From the NCBI RefSeq assembly GCF_031179285.1, contig NZ_JAPSHY010000018.1:1-64000 (forward strand): DNA of 64,000 nucleotides, read 5' to 3'. The notes beneath the pieces are model-generated. The model did no database searches and was not told where the DNA came from. It worked only from the letters and a program-made list of their open reading frames with translations. The stretch comes from Microbacterium sp. (GTDB taxonomy: Bacteria; Actinomycetota; Actinomycetes; Actinomycetales; Microbacteriaceae). The first letter of the stretch is position 1, and every line of letters begins with the position of its first letter. Shown piece by piece: positions 17,937 through 26,995 of this stretch. A program made the position numbers and the translations under genes.

Positions 17937-19343
17937 ATGACCGCCTTTCCCCCCGGCTTCCTCTGGGGAGCCGCCACCAGCGCGTACCAGGTCGAGGGAT
18001 CGCTGGATGCCGATGGCCGAGGGCGCTCGATCTGGGAGACGTTCACCGAGCGCCCGGGGGCGATCGAGGGCGGCGGGGACGCGTCGATCGCGTGCGACTC
18101 CTACGTCCGCTGGCGCGAAGACCTCGACATCCTGTCGGACCTCGGAATGCGTGCGTACCGGTTCTCCCTCGCCTGGTCACGCGTCATGCCCGACGGCCGT
18201 GGTCGCCCCAATCGTGCCGGGCTGGATCACTACGAGCGGATCGTCGACGAGCTGCGCGCACGCGACATCGAACCGATCGTCACCCTCAACCACTGGGACA
18301 TGCCCGAGGCGCTGATGGCGGACGGCGGGTGGATGGGGCGGTCGAGTGTCGACGCATTCGTCGACTATGCCGCGGCCGCTTCGGAGCGACTGGGCGACCG
18401 GGTCGACTGGTGGATCACGCAGAACGAGCCGTGGATCATCCAGCTGCTCGGCTACCAGCTGGGGCTTCACGCACCGGGAGTCCGGGACCTCCGCGGAGCC
18501 GTCACCGCCGGTCATCACGTGCTGCTCGCACACGGCGCGGCGGTCGACGCGATGCGCGCGAGCACGAAGGGACGCATCGGCGCGGCTCTGAACCTGCTGC
18601 CGTGCGTACCCGCCACCGACAGTGCCGCCGACGCCGCGGCCGCGTGGGGCTCGGACGGATACGTCAACCGCTGGTTCCTCGACCCCCTGCTCGCCGGCGG
18701 CTATCCGTCAGACATGCGCGAGCACTGGGAGCGGGCGACCGGCGGTCCGCTCGATGACATCATCCGCGATGGCGACGAAACGGCGATCGGCGGGCGCAGC
18801 GACTTCCTCGGGATCAACTTCTACACGCACCGTGTGATGGCGGCGGCCGAGGTCAGCGAGGATCGTCCGTTCCCCTGGCAGGTCGTCGGCTCGACGGGAG
18901 AGGTCGACCGCACCGACGAGGGCACCGAGATCGTGCCGGATGCGTTCCGGGACCTACTCCTCCGGGTGCACCACGATTACCCCGGCATCCCTCTCATGGT
19001 GACCGAGAACGGCGCGATCTACGGCGACTCCCCCACGCATGACGGGGCCGTGCACGATGTACGCCGAAGCAGGTACCTGCGCGCTCATGTCGCCGCGATG
19101 GCCGAGGCCCTCGACGCAGGTGTCCCTCTCGTCGGCTACACGCACTGGTCGCTGCTCGACAACTTCGAGTGGGCGCTCGGATATCGGCCGCGGTTCGGGC
19201 TCGTGTACGTCGACTTCCGCACCGGCGAGCGCATCGTCAAGGACAGCGCTCGGGAGTACGCCGCGATCGTCGCAGCCGGCGGCCTCATCGACGCGGACGG
19301 CCGTCGCGGGCCGGTGGTCGACAGCCTCGGCGCTTTCGGCTGA
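17937..19343 (+). CDS. GH1 beta-glycosidase
   Basis: A 468-residue cytoplasmic enzyme of usual GH1 length. It starts with FPPGFLWGAATSAYQVEG, the N-terminal GH1 signature. The acid/base is in TQNEPW (Glu164) and the nucleophile in VTENGA (Glu357); HWSLLDNFEWALGY is also typical. GH1 enzymes hydrolyse beta-glucosides, beta-galactosides or beta-mannosides, and the natural substrate cannot be fixed from sequence. The ATG at 17937 has GAGG 5 bases before it; longer in-frame starts would run through the operator. Placed by its operator in the LacI-B regulon with GH84, the GH36-like enzyme and GH38, it may remove beta-linked terminal sugars of imported glycans. Confidence 0.93.
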   Translation: MTAFPPGFLWGAATSAYQVEGSLDADGRGRSIWETFTERPGAIEGGGDASIACDSYVRWREDLDILSDLGMRAYRFSLAWSRVMPDGRGRPNRAGLDHYERIVDELRARDIEPIVTLNHWDMPEALMADGGWMGRSSVDAFVDYAAAASERLGDRVDWWITQNEPWIIQLLGYQLGLHAPGVRDLRGAVTAGHHVLLAHGAAVDAMRASTKGRIGAALNLLPCVPATDSAADAAAAWGSDGYVNRWFLDPLLAGGYPSDMREHWERATGGPLDDIIRDGDETAIGGRSDFLGINFYTHRVMAAAEVSEDRPFPWQVVGSTGEVDRTDEGTEIVPDAFRDLLLRVHHDYPGIPLMVTENGAIYGDSPTHDGAVHDVRRSRYLRAHVAAMAEALDAGVPLVGYTHWSLLDNFEWALGYRPRFGLVYVDFRTGERIVKDSAREYAAIVAAGGLIDADGRRGPVVDSLGAFG

Positions 19344-19373
19344 TCGAGCGCGACCTCGGTACTCGTCGCGGGC

Positions 19374-20621
19374 TCAACCGGTGAGTACGGCACGGCGACG
19401 CACGAGGTGCGCCTTCTCGGCCGAGTTGCCGGCGAGCTCGATCGCGCGATCGTACGCCGCGTGAGCCTCTGCCGTACGACCGAGGCGCCGCAGCAGATCA
19501 GCGCGCGCGGCGTGGAATGCGTGGTAACCGTCGAGCGCCCCCGCGAGACCGTCGATGAGAGTGAGCCCGGCAGCCGGTCCCTCCACCTCGGCGACGGCGA
19601 TCGCCCGGTTCAGTGCGACCATAGGACTGCCGTCGACGACGGAGAGCTGATCGTAGAGCGTGACGATCTGTGACCAATCGGTCTCGCTCGCATCGGGGGC
19701 CGTGGCGTGGACGGCGTTGATGGCGGCGAGGATCTGGTAGCGACCGGGTCGCGCGTCTCCGCGAGCGACGGCAGTCAGGCGCTCCCGCACGAGGGCGACG
19801 CCCTCACTGATCAGCGCCCGGTCCCACGCGTTCCGATCCTGCTCGTCCAGGCGCACCAGCTCGCCCGTCTCCGAGACACGCGCCGGAGTACGCGCCTCGG
19901 TGAGCAGCATGAGCGCCAGAAGGCCGGCGACCTCGCCGTCATGTGGAAGCAGGCTCTTCAGCAGCCTGACCTCCCGGATCGCCTCCGCCATGAGGTCGCG
20001 CCGGATCGGCTCCGTCTCCTCGCCGGTCGCGAGGTAGCCCTCGTTGAACACCAGGTAGAGGACCGCGAGAACTCCCGTCAGCCGCTCGGGCAGGTCGCCG
20101 TCGAGCGGCACGCGGAAAGGGATGCCGGCACTCCTGATTTTGTTCTTCGCCCGGGTGATCCGCTGACCCACCGTCGCCTCCGGCACGAGAAAGGCGCGCG
20201 CGATCTCGAAAACGGTGAGACCGCCGACCATGCGAAGCGTCAACGCCACGCGCGCCTCGACCGCGAGGGCGGGGTGGCAGCAGACGAACAGCAACCGGAG
20301 CCTGTCGTCCTCGACGGCGCCGACAGGTTCCGGTGGGCCGTCATCCCGGATCATCAGCGCCTCTGCCTGTTTCGCCCCGCCCACCGCCTCTCGACGCAGC
20401 CGGTCGATCGCCTTCCGATTGGCGGTCGTGGTGATCCAGGCGCCCGGGTTCGGGGGAACCCCGTCCCTCGGCCAGCGCTCGACGGCAATCGCGAAGGCCT
20501 CGCCCGCCATCTCCTCCGCTAACCCCAGGTCGCCGAAACGGCGGGTGAGCGAGGCGACCACCCTCGCCCACTCTTCACGGTGCACCCGAGCGACGACCGA
20601 CATCGCTGCCGGCTCTGTCAC
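19374..20621 (-). CDS. ECF42-type RNA polymerase sigma factor with TPR-like C-terminus
   Basis: A 415-residue protein. Sigma region 2 is in about 10-75 ('LGLAEEMAGEAFAIAVERWP', 'GAWITTTANRKAIDRLRRE') and region 4 in about 110-170 ('ALTLRMVGGLTVFEIARAFLVPEATVGQRITRAKNKI'). A long helical extension of about 200 residues ('YLVFNEGYLA', 'AINAVHATAPDA', 'MVALNRAIAVAEVEGPAAGL') resembles TPR repeats. This is the ECF42 layout, in which no anti-sigma factor is encoded and the extension is thought to control activity. It overlaps the upstream YCII gene by 4 bases, the typical ECF42 partner. Confidence 0.9.
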   Translation of the reverse strand: MTEPAAMSVVARVHREEWARVVASLTRRFGDLGLAEEMAGEAFAIAVERWPRDGVPPNPGAWITTTANRKAIDRLRREAVGGAKQAEALMIRDDGPPEPVGAVEDDRLRLLFVCCHPALAVEARVALTLRMVGGLTVFEIARAFLVPEATVGQRITRAKNKIRSAGIPFRVPLDGDLPERLTGVLAVLYLVFNEGYLATGEETEPIRRDLMAEAIREVRLLKSLLPHDGEVAGLLALMLLTEARTPARVSETGELVRLDEQDRNAWDRALISEGVALVRERLTAVARGDARPGRYQILAAINAVHATAPDASETDWSQIVTLYDQLSVVDGSPMVALNRAIAVAEVEGPAAGLTLIDGLAGALDGYHAFHAARADLLRRLGRTAEAHAAYDRAIELAGNSAEKAHLVRRRAVLTG

Positions 20622-20977
20622 TCCGCTCCCAGGGGCCGCACCTCGACGGGGCGCCGGCAGGCGTGTGACGCGATCCCTGCGAGGTCGAGCGCCGCGTCGA
20701 GGCCGGTCGTCTCGACGATCCAGAATCCCGCGAGATACTCCTTCGACTCGATGTAGGGCCCGTCGGTCATCAAGGGTGTCGACCCGCGACCGTCGACGAC
20801 GGTGCTCGCGGACGCCTCGGCGAGGCCGGCGACGAAGACGAAGCTGCCGTCACGCCGGAGCCGCTCGGTGAACGCAGCCGTGTCCTCCATCTGAGCGGCA
20901 TGTTCCTCGGCCGACTCGTAGATCCCGAACTCACCGTGTTCACTGGCTCCCCAGACCATCAGCGCATACTGCGGCAT
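20618..20977 (-). CDS. YCII/DGPF-domain protein
   Basis: A 119-residue protein with the YCII-related ferredoxin-like fold. It begins 'MPQYALMVWG' and contains 'LMTDGPYIESKEYLAGFWIVE', the DGPF-type motif with F replaced by Y. A conserved 'RRPVEVRPL' end follows. These proteins are encoded next to ECF42 sigma factors and are often their targets; their chemistry is unknown. AAAGGGAG lies before the ATG. It overlaps the sigma gene by an ATGA. Confidence 0.88.
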   Translation of the reverse strand: MPQYALMVWGASEHGEFGIYESAEEHAAQMEDTAAFTERLRRDGSFVFVAGLAEASASTVVDGRGSTPLMTDGPYIESKEYLAGFWIVETTGLDAALDLAGIASHACRRPVEVRPLGAE

Positions 20978-21021
20978 CGCCCACTCCCTTTGCGGCCCGC
21001 GAGGGCATCGTCACCGTGAGG

Positions 21022-21684
21022 CTACCCCCGGCGGTCGCCGTCGGACCAGGAGACGTCCTGCGGATGCAGGTTCGATCCGACGTACCGGGCGGCCCCCGCG
21101 GGGCGATAGCTCTGGATCGTGATGCCGCCCGAGGTCGACTCGGATCGTTGGAGCTCGAGCGCCATGTCAGGCCCTGCGTCCGGGAACAGCCGCGTCCCCT
21201 GCCCCACGATCACCGGATAGGTGAGCACGTCGAGCTGATCGACGAGTCCGCTGGCGAGCAGCCATCGCACCAGCATCCCGCTGCCCGGCACCAACAGCTC
21301 GCCATCCCCCGACTGCTTCAGTCGTCGCACTGCCGTCTCGGGGTCTCCCGAGAACACCGCCGTTCCGTCCCACTCGGGTGTGGTGAGGCTGTTCGAGACC
21401 ACATACTTGGGCCGGCTGTTCAGAGCCGCCGCCACCGGGCTCGTGTCGGGATCGTCGAACGTTCCCCAGGACCGCGCGAAGATGTCATATGTCCGCCGGC
21501 CGAACAGAAAAGCGTCCGCGGCGGCGTACACCTCATCGAGGTACTGCCCGACCTCCGCGTCGACGAGCGGGATCGCCCAGCCGCCGCGCTCGAAATCGCC
21601 GGTACGGTCTTCATCAGGCCCGCCGAGGCCCTGCATCACGCCGTCCAGCGTCACGTTCGTGGTCGTCTTCAGTTTCATGGCCAT
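21022..21684 (-). CDS. RibD C-terminal/dihydrofolate reductase-like protein
   Basis: A 220-residue protein of the RibD_C family: 'MKLKTTTNVTLDGVMQGLGG', 'FLFGRRTYDIFA', 'PKYVVSNSL', 'GDGELLVPGSGMLVRWLLASGLVDQLDVLTYPVIVGQGTRLFP'. That is the standard order of the NADPH-binding reductase fold. The substrate is unknown; stand-alone members are not riboflavin enzymes. Start at ATG 21684 with AGGGGAG 6 bases upstream. It lies 44 bp before the YCII-sigma pair on the same strand, an arrangement often seen with ECF42 systems, and may be co-transcribed. Confidence 0.88.
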   Translation of the reverse strand: MAMKLKTTTNVTLDGVMQGLGGPDEDRTGDFERGGWAIPLVDAEVGQYLDEVYAAADAFLFGRRTYDIFARSWGTFDDPDTSPVAAALNSRPKYVVSNSLTTPEWDGTAVFSGDPETAVRRLKQSGDGELLVPGSGMLVRWLLASGLVDQLDVLTYPVIVGQGTRLFPDAGPDMALELQRSESTSGGITIQSYRPAGAARYVGSNLHPQDVSWSDGDRRG

Positions 21685-21791
21685 GTTCGGCTCCCCTTCG
21701 TCGATGGATCCGCGCCGTGTCTCGACGCCTCTCACCACCTCCACGAACGGATCTCGCGATTTCGACACCGCGTCCGAAACTCGCGCGCAGC

Positions 21792-21829
21792 AGAAGGGGC
21801 GGGCCGGCCGCAGCCGCCCCGCCCCTTCT
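21792..21829. terminator. Terminator of importer-B operon
   Basis: A perfect 12-bp stem AGAAGGGGCGGG / CCCGCCCCTTCT around a 14-base GC-rich loop, starting 19 bp beyond the stop of the binding-protein gene. Confidence 0.75.
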
Positions 21830-21847
21830 GATTCAGCCGGCCGCTGC

Positions 21848-23212
21848 TCAGCCTGCCGTGGCGTTCTCGTACGCCCGCATCGCCGCGCTCTGCGCGTCGG
21901 CGAGTGCCTCTTCCGGCGTCTTGTCGCCCAGGAGCGCCGCGGTGACGGCGTTGTTCAGCTCGTTCTGGATCTCCTGACCCGCCGGAGACGACCCGAACGA
22001 CTGCCCGTACTCGACCACGTCGTAATACGTGGAGATGACCTGGTCGAAGCCGGCGTTGCCACTCTCGGTGACCCACTCCTCACGGATCGCCTGGTCGGCC
22101 GACGGCGATCCGGTGAACAGGCCGGTGTTGATACCGCCCTCGGCAGCGCGCGTCTCGCCGCGGGCTTCACCGGCCGCGTTCCACGCATCGTCCGAGGTGA
22201 GGTTGATCATCCACGCGCAGGCTGCTGCCGGGTTCTCCGCACCCACGGGGATGACGAACGCCGTGCCCGAGGCGACCGAGAACGGCTCGCCCTCGGAGTT
22301 GCGGAACGGCACCGCCTCGATGTCGATCTGATCCATGTAGGGCGACAGCACGTTCGGGTACCACTGGGCGTTCACCTGAGCGCCGACCTGGTTCGCGACG
22401 AACTGGTTGTTGTCGCCGAACGTGTCGAACGAGTCGGTGAAGCTCTTCACCGATGCGAAGCCGCCCTGTGCGTCCGTGATCTGCTTCAGCATCTCGACGC
22501 CCGCGATGTTGCTCGGGTCGTCCAGAGTCGGAGCTCCCTCTTCATCGTTGAGCTGGCCGCCCATCCCGAGGATCCACAGGCCGCTCTGGCCGGTGGCGAC
22601 CGGATCGAAGCCGAGTCGCGACGGCACTCCGCCGGACTCCTGGTACATCTTCTCGATCGCTCCCAGGAGCACGTCGGGCTGAGACGTGTCGATCTCCTCC
22701 ACGGTGACGCCCGCCTCGGCGAGCACCTTCTTGTTCACCAGGATCGCCGGCGGCTGGTAGAACTGCGGCACCGCCCAGATCTCGTCGTCATAGGTGACGT
22801 CATCGACCACGAACGGGTACCAGTGGTCGCGCGGTGAGACGTCCTGCGCCTCGAAGCAGGCGTCAAGCGGCATGATGAGGTTCTGTGCGGCGTAGGTGGT
22901 GACGTAGCGCCGGTCCATCTGCACGACGTCGGGCACATTGCCACTGGCGACTCGCGTGGTGAACTTCTGCGCGTCGAAGGCCGTGGCGTCGAGATCGACC
23001 TCGACGTCGCTCAGCTGCTCGGCGGCGTGGTCCATCCGAGAGGTGCCGACGTCGTCGGCGTTCTCGAAGCCCCATGCCTTGAGGGTGCCGGTGGGCTCCG
23101 AACCGAAATCGACGTCGGCGGCGGGGTCTTCGCCTCCGCCTCCGCCGCATCCGGCGAGCACGATGGCGGATGCCGCGGCCATCGCGGCGATTCCCAGAAT
23201 GCGCTTGCGCAT
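21848..23212 (-). CDS. CUT1 sugar-binding lipoprotein (importer B)
   Basis: A 454-residue binding protein. The start at ATG 23212 (AAGGGA upstream) gives a clean signal peptide ending in the lipobox LAGC (Cys22). Mature motifs are those of family 1 solute-binding proteins: 'TLKAWGFENADD', 'VPDVVQMDRRYVTTYAAQNLIMPLD', 'WAVPQFYQPPAILVNKKVLAEAGV', 'ACAWMINLTSDDAW'. Last gene of a three-gene operon (MalF-, MalG-type permeases, then this), followed by a strong terminator. The ligand is unknown. Membership in the LacI-B regulon suggests a glycan with beta-GlcNAc, galactose and mannose residues. Confidence 0.92.
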   Translation of the reverse strand: MRKRILGIAAMAAASAIVLAGCGGGGGEDPAADVDFGSEPTGTLKAWGFENADDVGTSRMDHAAEQLSDVEVDLDATAFDAQKFTTRVASGNVPDVVQMDRRYVTTYAAQNLIMPLDACFEAQDVSPRDHWYPFVVDDVTYDDEIWAVPQFYQPPAILVNKKVLAEAGVTVEEIDTSQPDVLLGAIEKMYQESGGVPSRLGFDPVATGQSGLWILGMGGQLNDEEGAPTLDDPSNIAGVEMLKQITDAQGGFASVKSFTDSFDTFGDNNQFVANQVGAQVNAQWYPNVLSPYMDQIDIEAVPFRNSEGEPFSVASGTAFVIPVGAENPAAACAWMINLTSDDAWNAAGEARGETRAAEGGINTGLFTGSPSADQAIREEWVTESGNAGFDQVISTYYDVVEYGQSFGSSPAGQEIQNELNNAVTAALLGDKTPEEALADAQSAAMRAYENATAG

Positions 23213-23280
23213 CTCATTCCCTTTCGTTGTGATTGCTTCCTTGGTGTGCGAGCTGTCGACCGGGCCTGCGCCCGGCCGGC

Positions 23281-24234
23281 TCATCCTTTTCGTCCCTGCG
23301 TGGCGACGCCCTCGATGAAGTACCGCTGACCGAAGGCGAACAGGATGAGCATGGGCAGGGTCACGATGAGCGACGCGACCATGACGTATTGATAGTCGCC
23401 GTGACCACCCGCGGTGGGGCTGTACTTCGTCATGGCGTAGGCGATGCCGAGCGGCGCGGTGAAGTCATCGACCGATCCGGCGTTCAGATAGATGAGTGCT
23501 GCCTGCAGGTTGTTCCAGCTCGCCTGGAACTCGAACAGGAACACGATGATGAACGACGGCACCGACAGCGGCATGGCGATCCGCCAGAACAATCCCCAGT
23601 AGCTGGCGCCGTCGAGCCGCGCGGCCTCGAACAACTCCCGCGGAAGACCGAGGAAGAACTGGCGCTGCAGGAAGATGTAGAACGCGGAGCCGAAGAGGTT
23701 CATGCCCCACAGCGGCACCCAGGTGCCCAGCAATCCCGTCTCCTTCCAGATCAGGTAGATCGGGATCATGGTGACGGCACCGGGGAGCATCATGGTCGCG
23801 AGCACCAGGCCGAAGAGGATGCCGCGTCCGGGGAATTTGAAGTACGCGAAGCCGAAGGCCACGATCGAGCTCGAGATCGCCACGGCCCCGGCGGCGAGGA
23901 GCGCGATCGCGATGCTGTTCCACATCCAGCTCGTGAGCGGCAGCTGTTCCCACACCTCGACGTAGTTCTCGGGAACGAAGGTCTTCGGGATCAGGGCGTT
24001 GTCGAACACCTCGCCGCGCGGCTTGAAGCTCGCCGCCAGCAGCCACGCGAAGGGGTAGAGGAACAGCAGACCGAACCCGACGAGGATCACCCCGAGGATC
24101 ACGCGCGTGGCGAAGCTCTTGGGCTGGCTGATGCTGCGGCGCCAGCGCGACCGCTGCGGCACGGTGACGTTCCTCGTCTCGAGATCGCGCTCTGCGAGGG
24201 CGGGCGGGGGGACCTGCCGGAGTGACGATGACAT
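23281..24234 (-). CDS. CUT1 permease, MalG type (importer B)
   Basis: A 317-residue permease. After a 45-residue polar tail come six predicted membrane segments, including 'GVILVGFGLLFLYPFAWLLAASF' and 'GLVLATMMLPGAVTMIPIYLIW'. The EAA loop is 'LPRELFEAARLDGASYWGLFWRIAMPLS', and the end 'FGQRYFIEGVATQGRKG' is typical. Its start overlaps the upstream permease stop by one base (TGATG). Confidence 0.93.
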   Translation of the reverse strand: MSSSLRQVPPPALAERDLETRNVTVPQRSRWRRSISQPKSFATRVILGVILVGFGLLFLYPFAWLLAASFKPRGEVFDNALIPKTFVPENYVEVWEQLPLTSWMWNSIAIALLAAGAVAISSSIVAFGFAYFKFPGRGILFGLVLATMMLPGAVTMIPIYLIWKETGLLGTWVPLWGMNLFGSAFYIFLQRQFFLGLPRELFEAARLDGASYWGLFWRIAMPLSVPSFIIVFLFEFQASWNNLQAALIYLNAGSVDDFTAPLGIAYAMTKYSPTAGGHGDYQYVMVASLIVTLPMLILFAFGQRYFIEGVATQGRKG

Positions 24235-25226
24235 CAGCGGTCTCCCTCGTAGTACACGAAGCGGTTGCCGAACTTCACCTGGATGACGGTGATGATCATG
24301 ATGATGACGAACAACAGCCAGGCCATCGCCGCCGCGAAGCCGAAGTTGAACTGACGGAACGCCTGCTGGAACAGATAGATGGCATAGAACAGTGACGCCT
24401 CTGGCGACGAGTTGCTCTGATCTCGCCAGAACAGCAGATAGGCCTGATCGAAGATCTGGAAAGCCGCGATCGAGAGCACGATGACGTTGAAGAACATGGC
24501 ACCCGAGATCATCGGGAGCGTGATCGAGAAGAACTTGCGCACGGCTCCGGCACCATCGAGGGACGCGACCTCATAGAGCTCGACGGGGACGTTCTTGAGC
24601 GCGGCGAGGAAGATCACCATGGTTCCCGCGACCGTCCACAGCGTCATGATCACGATGCTCGGCTTCACCCATGCCGGATCGACGAGCCACTGCGGCCCCG
24701 CGATGCCGAAGATGCGCAGGAACTGGTTGATCGCACCCGAGTTGCCGTTGAGAAGCAGGAAGAACACCGCGGCCGTGGCGACCGCGGGTGTCATCTTCGG
24801 CAGGTAGTACAGCACCCGGAAGAATCCGGCGCCGCGGCCGACGCGGTTGAGCAGCATGGCGAGGATGAGCGCGAAGGCGATCTCGAGCGGCACGGCCATG
24901 ACGACGTAATAGAGCGTGTTGGCCAGCGAGACTCCGACACGCGGATCGTCGAAGAGGGCCGCATAGTTGTCGATGCCCACCGGGCGCGCGGTGTTGGTGG
25001 CGAGGTTGTAGTTGCTGAACGAGATGTAGAGGCTGTAGACCATCGCGCCGGCGGTGAAGACGAGGAACCCGATGATCCAGGGCGAGATGAACAGGTACCC
25101 GGCGATCGCTTCGCGCTTGTTGTAGCTGACCTTCACCTTCGGCGCTCGGTCCTTGCGGCGGCGGCGCCTGCCTGGGTCGTCCGGCACTGTCTGCGAATGA
25201 GTCTCCGGCCGGGAGGCGAGGCTCAT
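24234..25226 (-). CDS. CUT1 permease, MalF type (importer B)
   Basis: A 330-residue permease with six predicted segments from 'AGYLFISPWIIGFLVFTAGAMVYSLYISF'. EAA loop: 'VPVELYEVASLDGAGAVRKFFSITLPMIS'. I place the start at the ATG 25226, because a 16-codon reading frame with a good ribosome site ends on its ATGA. An in-frame TTG at 25280 would add 18 residues, but the only AGGAG directly abuts that codon. First structural gene of importer B; an 18-bp LacI-B-type palindrome lies about 70 bp upstream. Confidence 0.88.
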   Translation of the reverse strand: MSLASRPETHSQTVPDDPGRRRRRKDRAPKVKVSYNKREAIAGYLFISPWIIGFLVFTAGAMVYSLYISFSNYNLATNTARPVGIDNYAALFDDPRVGVSLANTLYYVVMAVPLEIAFALILAMLLNRVGRGAGFFRVLYYLPKMTPAVATAAVFFLLLNGNSGAINQFLRIFGIAGPQWLVDPAWVKPSIVIMTLWTVAGTMVIFLAALKNVPVELYEVASLDGAGAVRKFFSITLPMISGAMFFNVIVLSIAAFQIFDQAYLLFWRDQSNSSPEASLFYAIYLFQQAFRQFNFGFAAAMAWLLFVIIMIITVIQVKFGNRFVYYEGDR

Positions 25227-25273
25227 CTCGACGCCCCCGTCCGGTGCGGGGTCAGGCGGTTCGTGTTTCTCAT
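25223..25273 (-). CDS. Short upstream leader peptide (16 residues)
   Basis: ATG at 25273 is preceded by AGGAG at 7 bases. The frame encodes MRNTNRLTPHRTGASR and stops in a TGA that overlaps the ATG of the permease gene as ATGA. It is basic and has no known family. It could act only to couple translation, or in attenuation. The alternative is that ribosomes start the permease at the TTG 25280 and this frame is not used. Confidence 0.4.
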   Translation of the reverse strand: MRNTNRLTPHRTGASR

Positions 25274-25292
25274 CGCGCAACTCCTGTCGAAG

Positions 25293-25310
25293 TGTGGCAT
25301 CGTTACCACA
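25293..25310. promoter_or_regulatory. LacI-B operator candidate 2 (importer B / FAD oxidoreductase)
   Basis: TGTGGCATCGTTACCACA matches the 18-bp consensus at 17 positions and is nearly a perfect palindrome. It sits in the divergent region and could repress both directions. Confidence 0.8.
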
Positions 25311-25449
25311 TGCTCGTGACTATACGGTGCGGACTCCGTCTGACGCAACAGTTCGCACAGTCCTGTGTCGAGATCGTAGGCACGCCCGACCGCTCCGGCG
25401 CGGGGCTTGCGTACAAGCTGTCGACTGTGCTTGTCGAGGGGGTCAGATC

Positions 25450-26985
25450 GTGATCGATGCCGATGTCGCGGTGTATGCGGCCACGGCATCCGGCGTGTGC
25501 GCCGCTGTGTCGGCCGCGCGTGCCGGAGCCCGCGTCGTGGTGATCGAGCCAGGACGTCACATCGGCGGGATGACCAGCGGCGGGCTCGGCTACACCGACA
25601 TCGGCGACGTGCGCGCCCTCGGTGGCATGGCGGCGGAGTTCCGGGTTGCCGTGGCGGAGCACTATGGCGTCGCGGTCGGCCATTTCGCCGGGCCGGAACC
25701 GCACGTGGCCGAGGAGATCCTGACCCGGTGGCTCGACGAGGCGGGCATCACCGTGATTCTCGACGCTGCACTGCAGCGGGTGGAGATGCGCGGCGACCGG
25801 CTTCATGCCGTCGGGCTCGCCGACGGCGGCACGGTGACGGCCGAGGTGTTCATCGACGCGAGCTATGAGGGGGATCTGCTCGCAGCCGCCGGCATCCCCT
25901 GCGCGGTGGGACGCGAGGACCGAGCGCTCTACGGCGAGCGGTTCGCCGGCAGGCAGGAGCCTGCCCCGGGATTCCATGCCACCCCGCCCTGGATCTCGCC
26001 CTTCCGCGACGACGAGAGCGGGCGTCGCGAGGGGGCGCTGCTGCCGCAGATCCGGAACGAGCCGCTCGCCGAGGTGGGCGCGGGCGACGGCGGAGTGATG
26101 TCGTACGGGTATCGCGTCTGCCTCTCTCAAGCGCCGGATCGCATCCCGTTTCGCCGCCGCGAGGGATACGACGATGCGCACTGGGAGCTGGGCAGGCGGA
26201 TCTTCGCCGATGCCGAGCGCCGGCGCGAGGTGCACCCGGCGGGACGGTACATCGGCCTGGAGCCCAACCTTCCCGGCGGCAAGGCCGACGGCAACTCGCT
26301 CGGGCCCTTCTCGCTGAGCGTGCTCGACGGTGCCGCGTGGGAATACCCCACCGCCGACGCCGACCGCCGCGAAGAGCTTCGGCTGCACCACCTGCACCAC
26401 GCCGAGGATCTGCTGTGGTTCCTCGCGAACGACCCGGGAGTCCCGGCGAGCGTGCGCCGCGGGATGCAGGCGTGGGGGCTTCCCTCGGATGAGTTCGCCG
26501 ACACCGGGCATCTGCCGCATCAGCTGTACGTGCGCGAGGCCCGGCGGATGTGCTCCGACACCGTGCTCACCGAGCACGATCTGCGCCAAGGCCGGATGCC
26601 GCACGATGTCATCGCGCTCGGCTCGTACCACCTCGACATCCGCGAGGTGCAGCGCACGTGGCGATGGGTGTACGAACACCCCGAGCCGGTCGCGATGGTG
26701 GTGACCGAGGGATACCTTTCGGTTCCGGTTCCCGTCTACGGCATCGGTTACAGCGCCCTGGTGCCACCGCGGGAGCGCTGCGTGAATCTGATCGCGTCGG
26801 TGTGCGTCTCGGCGTCGCACGTCGCCTTCTCGTCGATCCGGATGGAGCCGCAGTACCAGATGCTCGGCCAGGCCGCGGGAACGGCAGCCGCCATCGCCGC
26901 ACGCGGCGGCATCGGCGTCCAGGAGGTCGACACCGCACTGCTGCAGGACCGCCTGCGACAGGCCGGAGCCGTACTCGCCGTGTGA
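25450..26985 (+). CDS. FAD-dependent oxidoreductase
   Basis: A 511-residue protein of the FAD_oxidored type. The N-terminal dinucleotide-binding region reads 'ADVAVYAATASGVCAAVSAARAGARVVVIEPGRHIGGMTSGGLGYTD'. Further family markers are 'VFIDASYEGDLLAAAGIPCAVGRE', 'YGYRVCLS' and a C-terminal 'YQMLGQAAGTAAAIAARGG' that closes the FAD site. GTG start at 25450 with GAGGGGG upstream. Relatives are common in polysaccharide and sugar-acid loci, but the substrate is not established. It is divergent from importer B with a shared LacI-B operator, and convergent with the aldolase/OtnK cluster, so it might oxidise an imported sugar. Confidence 0.85.
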   Translation: MIDADVAVYAATASGVCAAVSAARAGARVVVIEPGRHIGGMTSGGLGYTDIGDVRALGGMAAEFRVAVAEHYGVAVGHFAGPEPHVAEEILTRWLDEAGITVILDAALQRVEMRGDRLHAVGLADGGTVTAEVFIDASYEGDLLAAAGIPCAVGREDRALYGERFAGRQEPAPGFHATPPWISPFRDDESGRREGALLPQIRNEPLAEVGAGDGGVMSYGYRVCLSQAPDRIPFRRREGYDDAHWELGRRIFADAERRREVHPAGRYIGLEPNLPGGKADGNSLGPFSLSVLDGAAWEYPTADADRREELRLHHLHHAEDLLWFLANDPGVPASVRRGMQAWGLPSDEFADTGHLPHQLYVREARRMCSDTVLTEHDLRQGRMPHDVIALGSYHLDIREVQRTWRWVYEHPEPVAMVVTEGYLSVPVPVYGIGYSALVPPRERCVNLIASVCVSASHVAFSSIRMEPQYQMLGQAAGTAAAIAARGGIGVQEVDTALLQDRLRQAGAVLAV

Positions 26986-26995
26986 GCCCGCGGCA

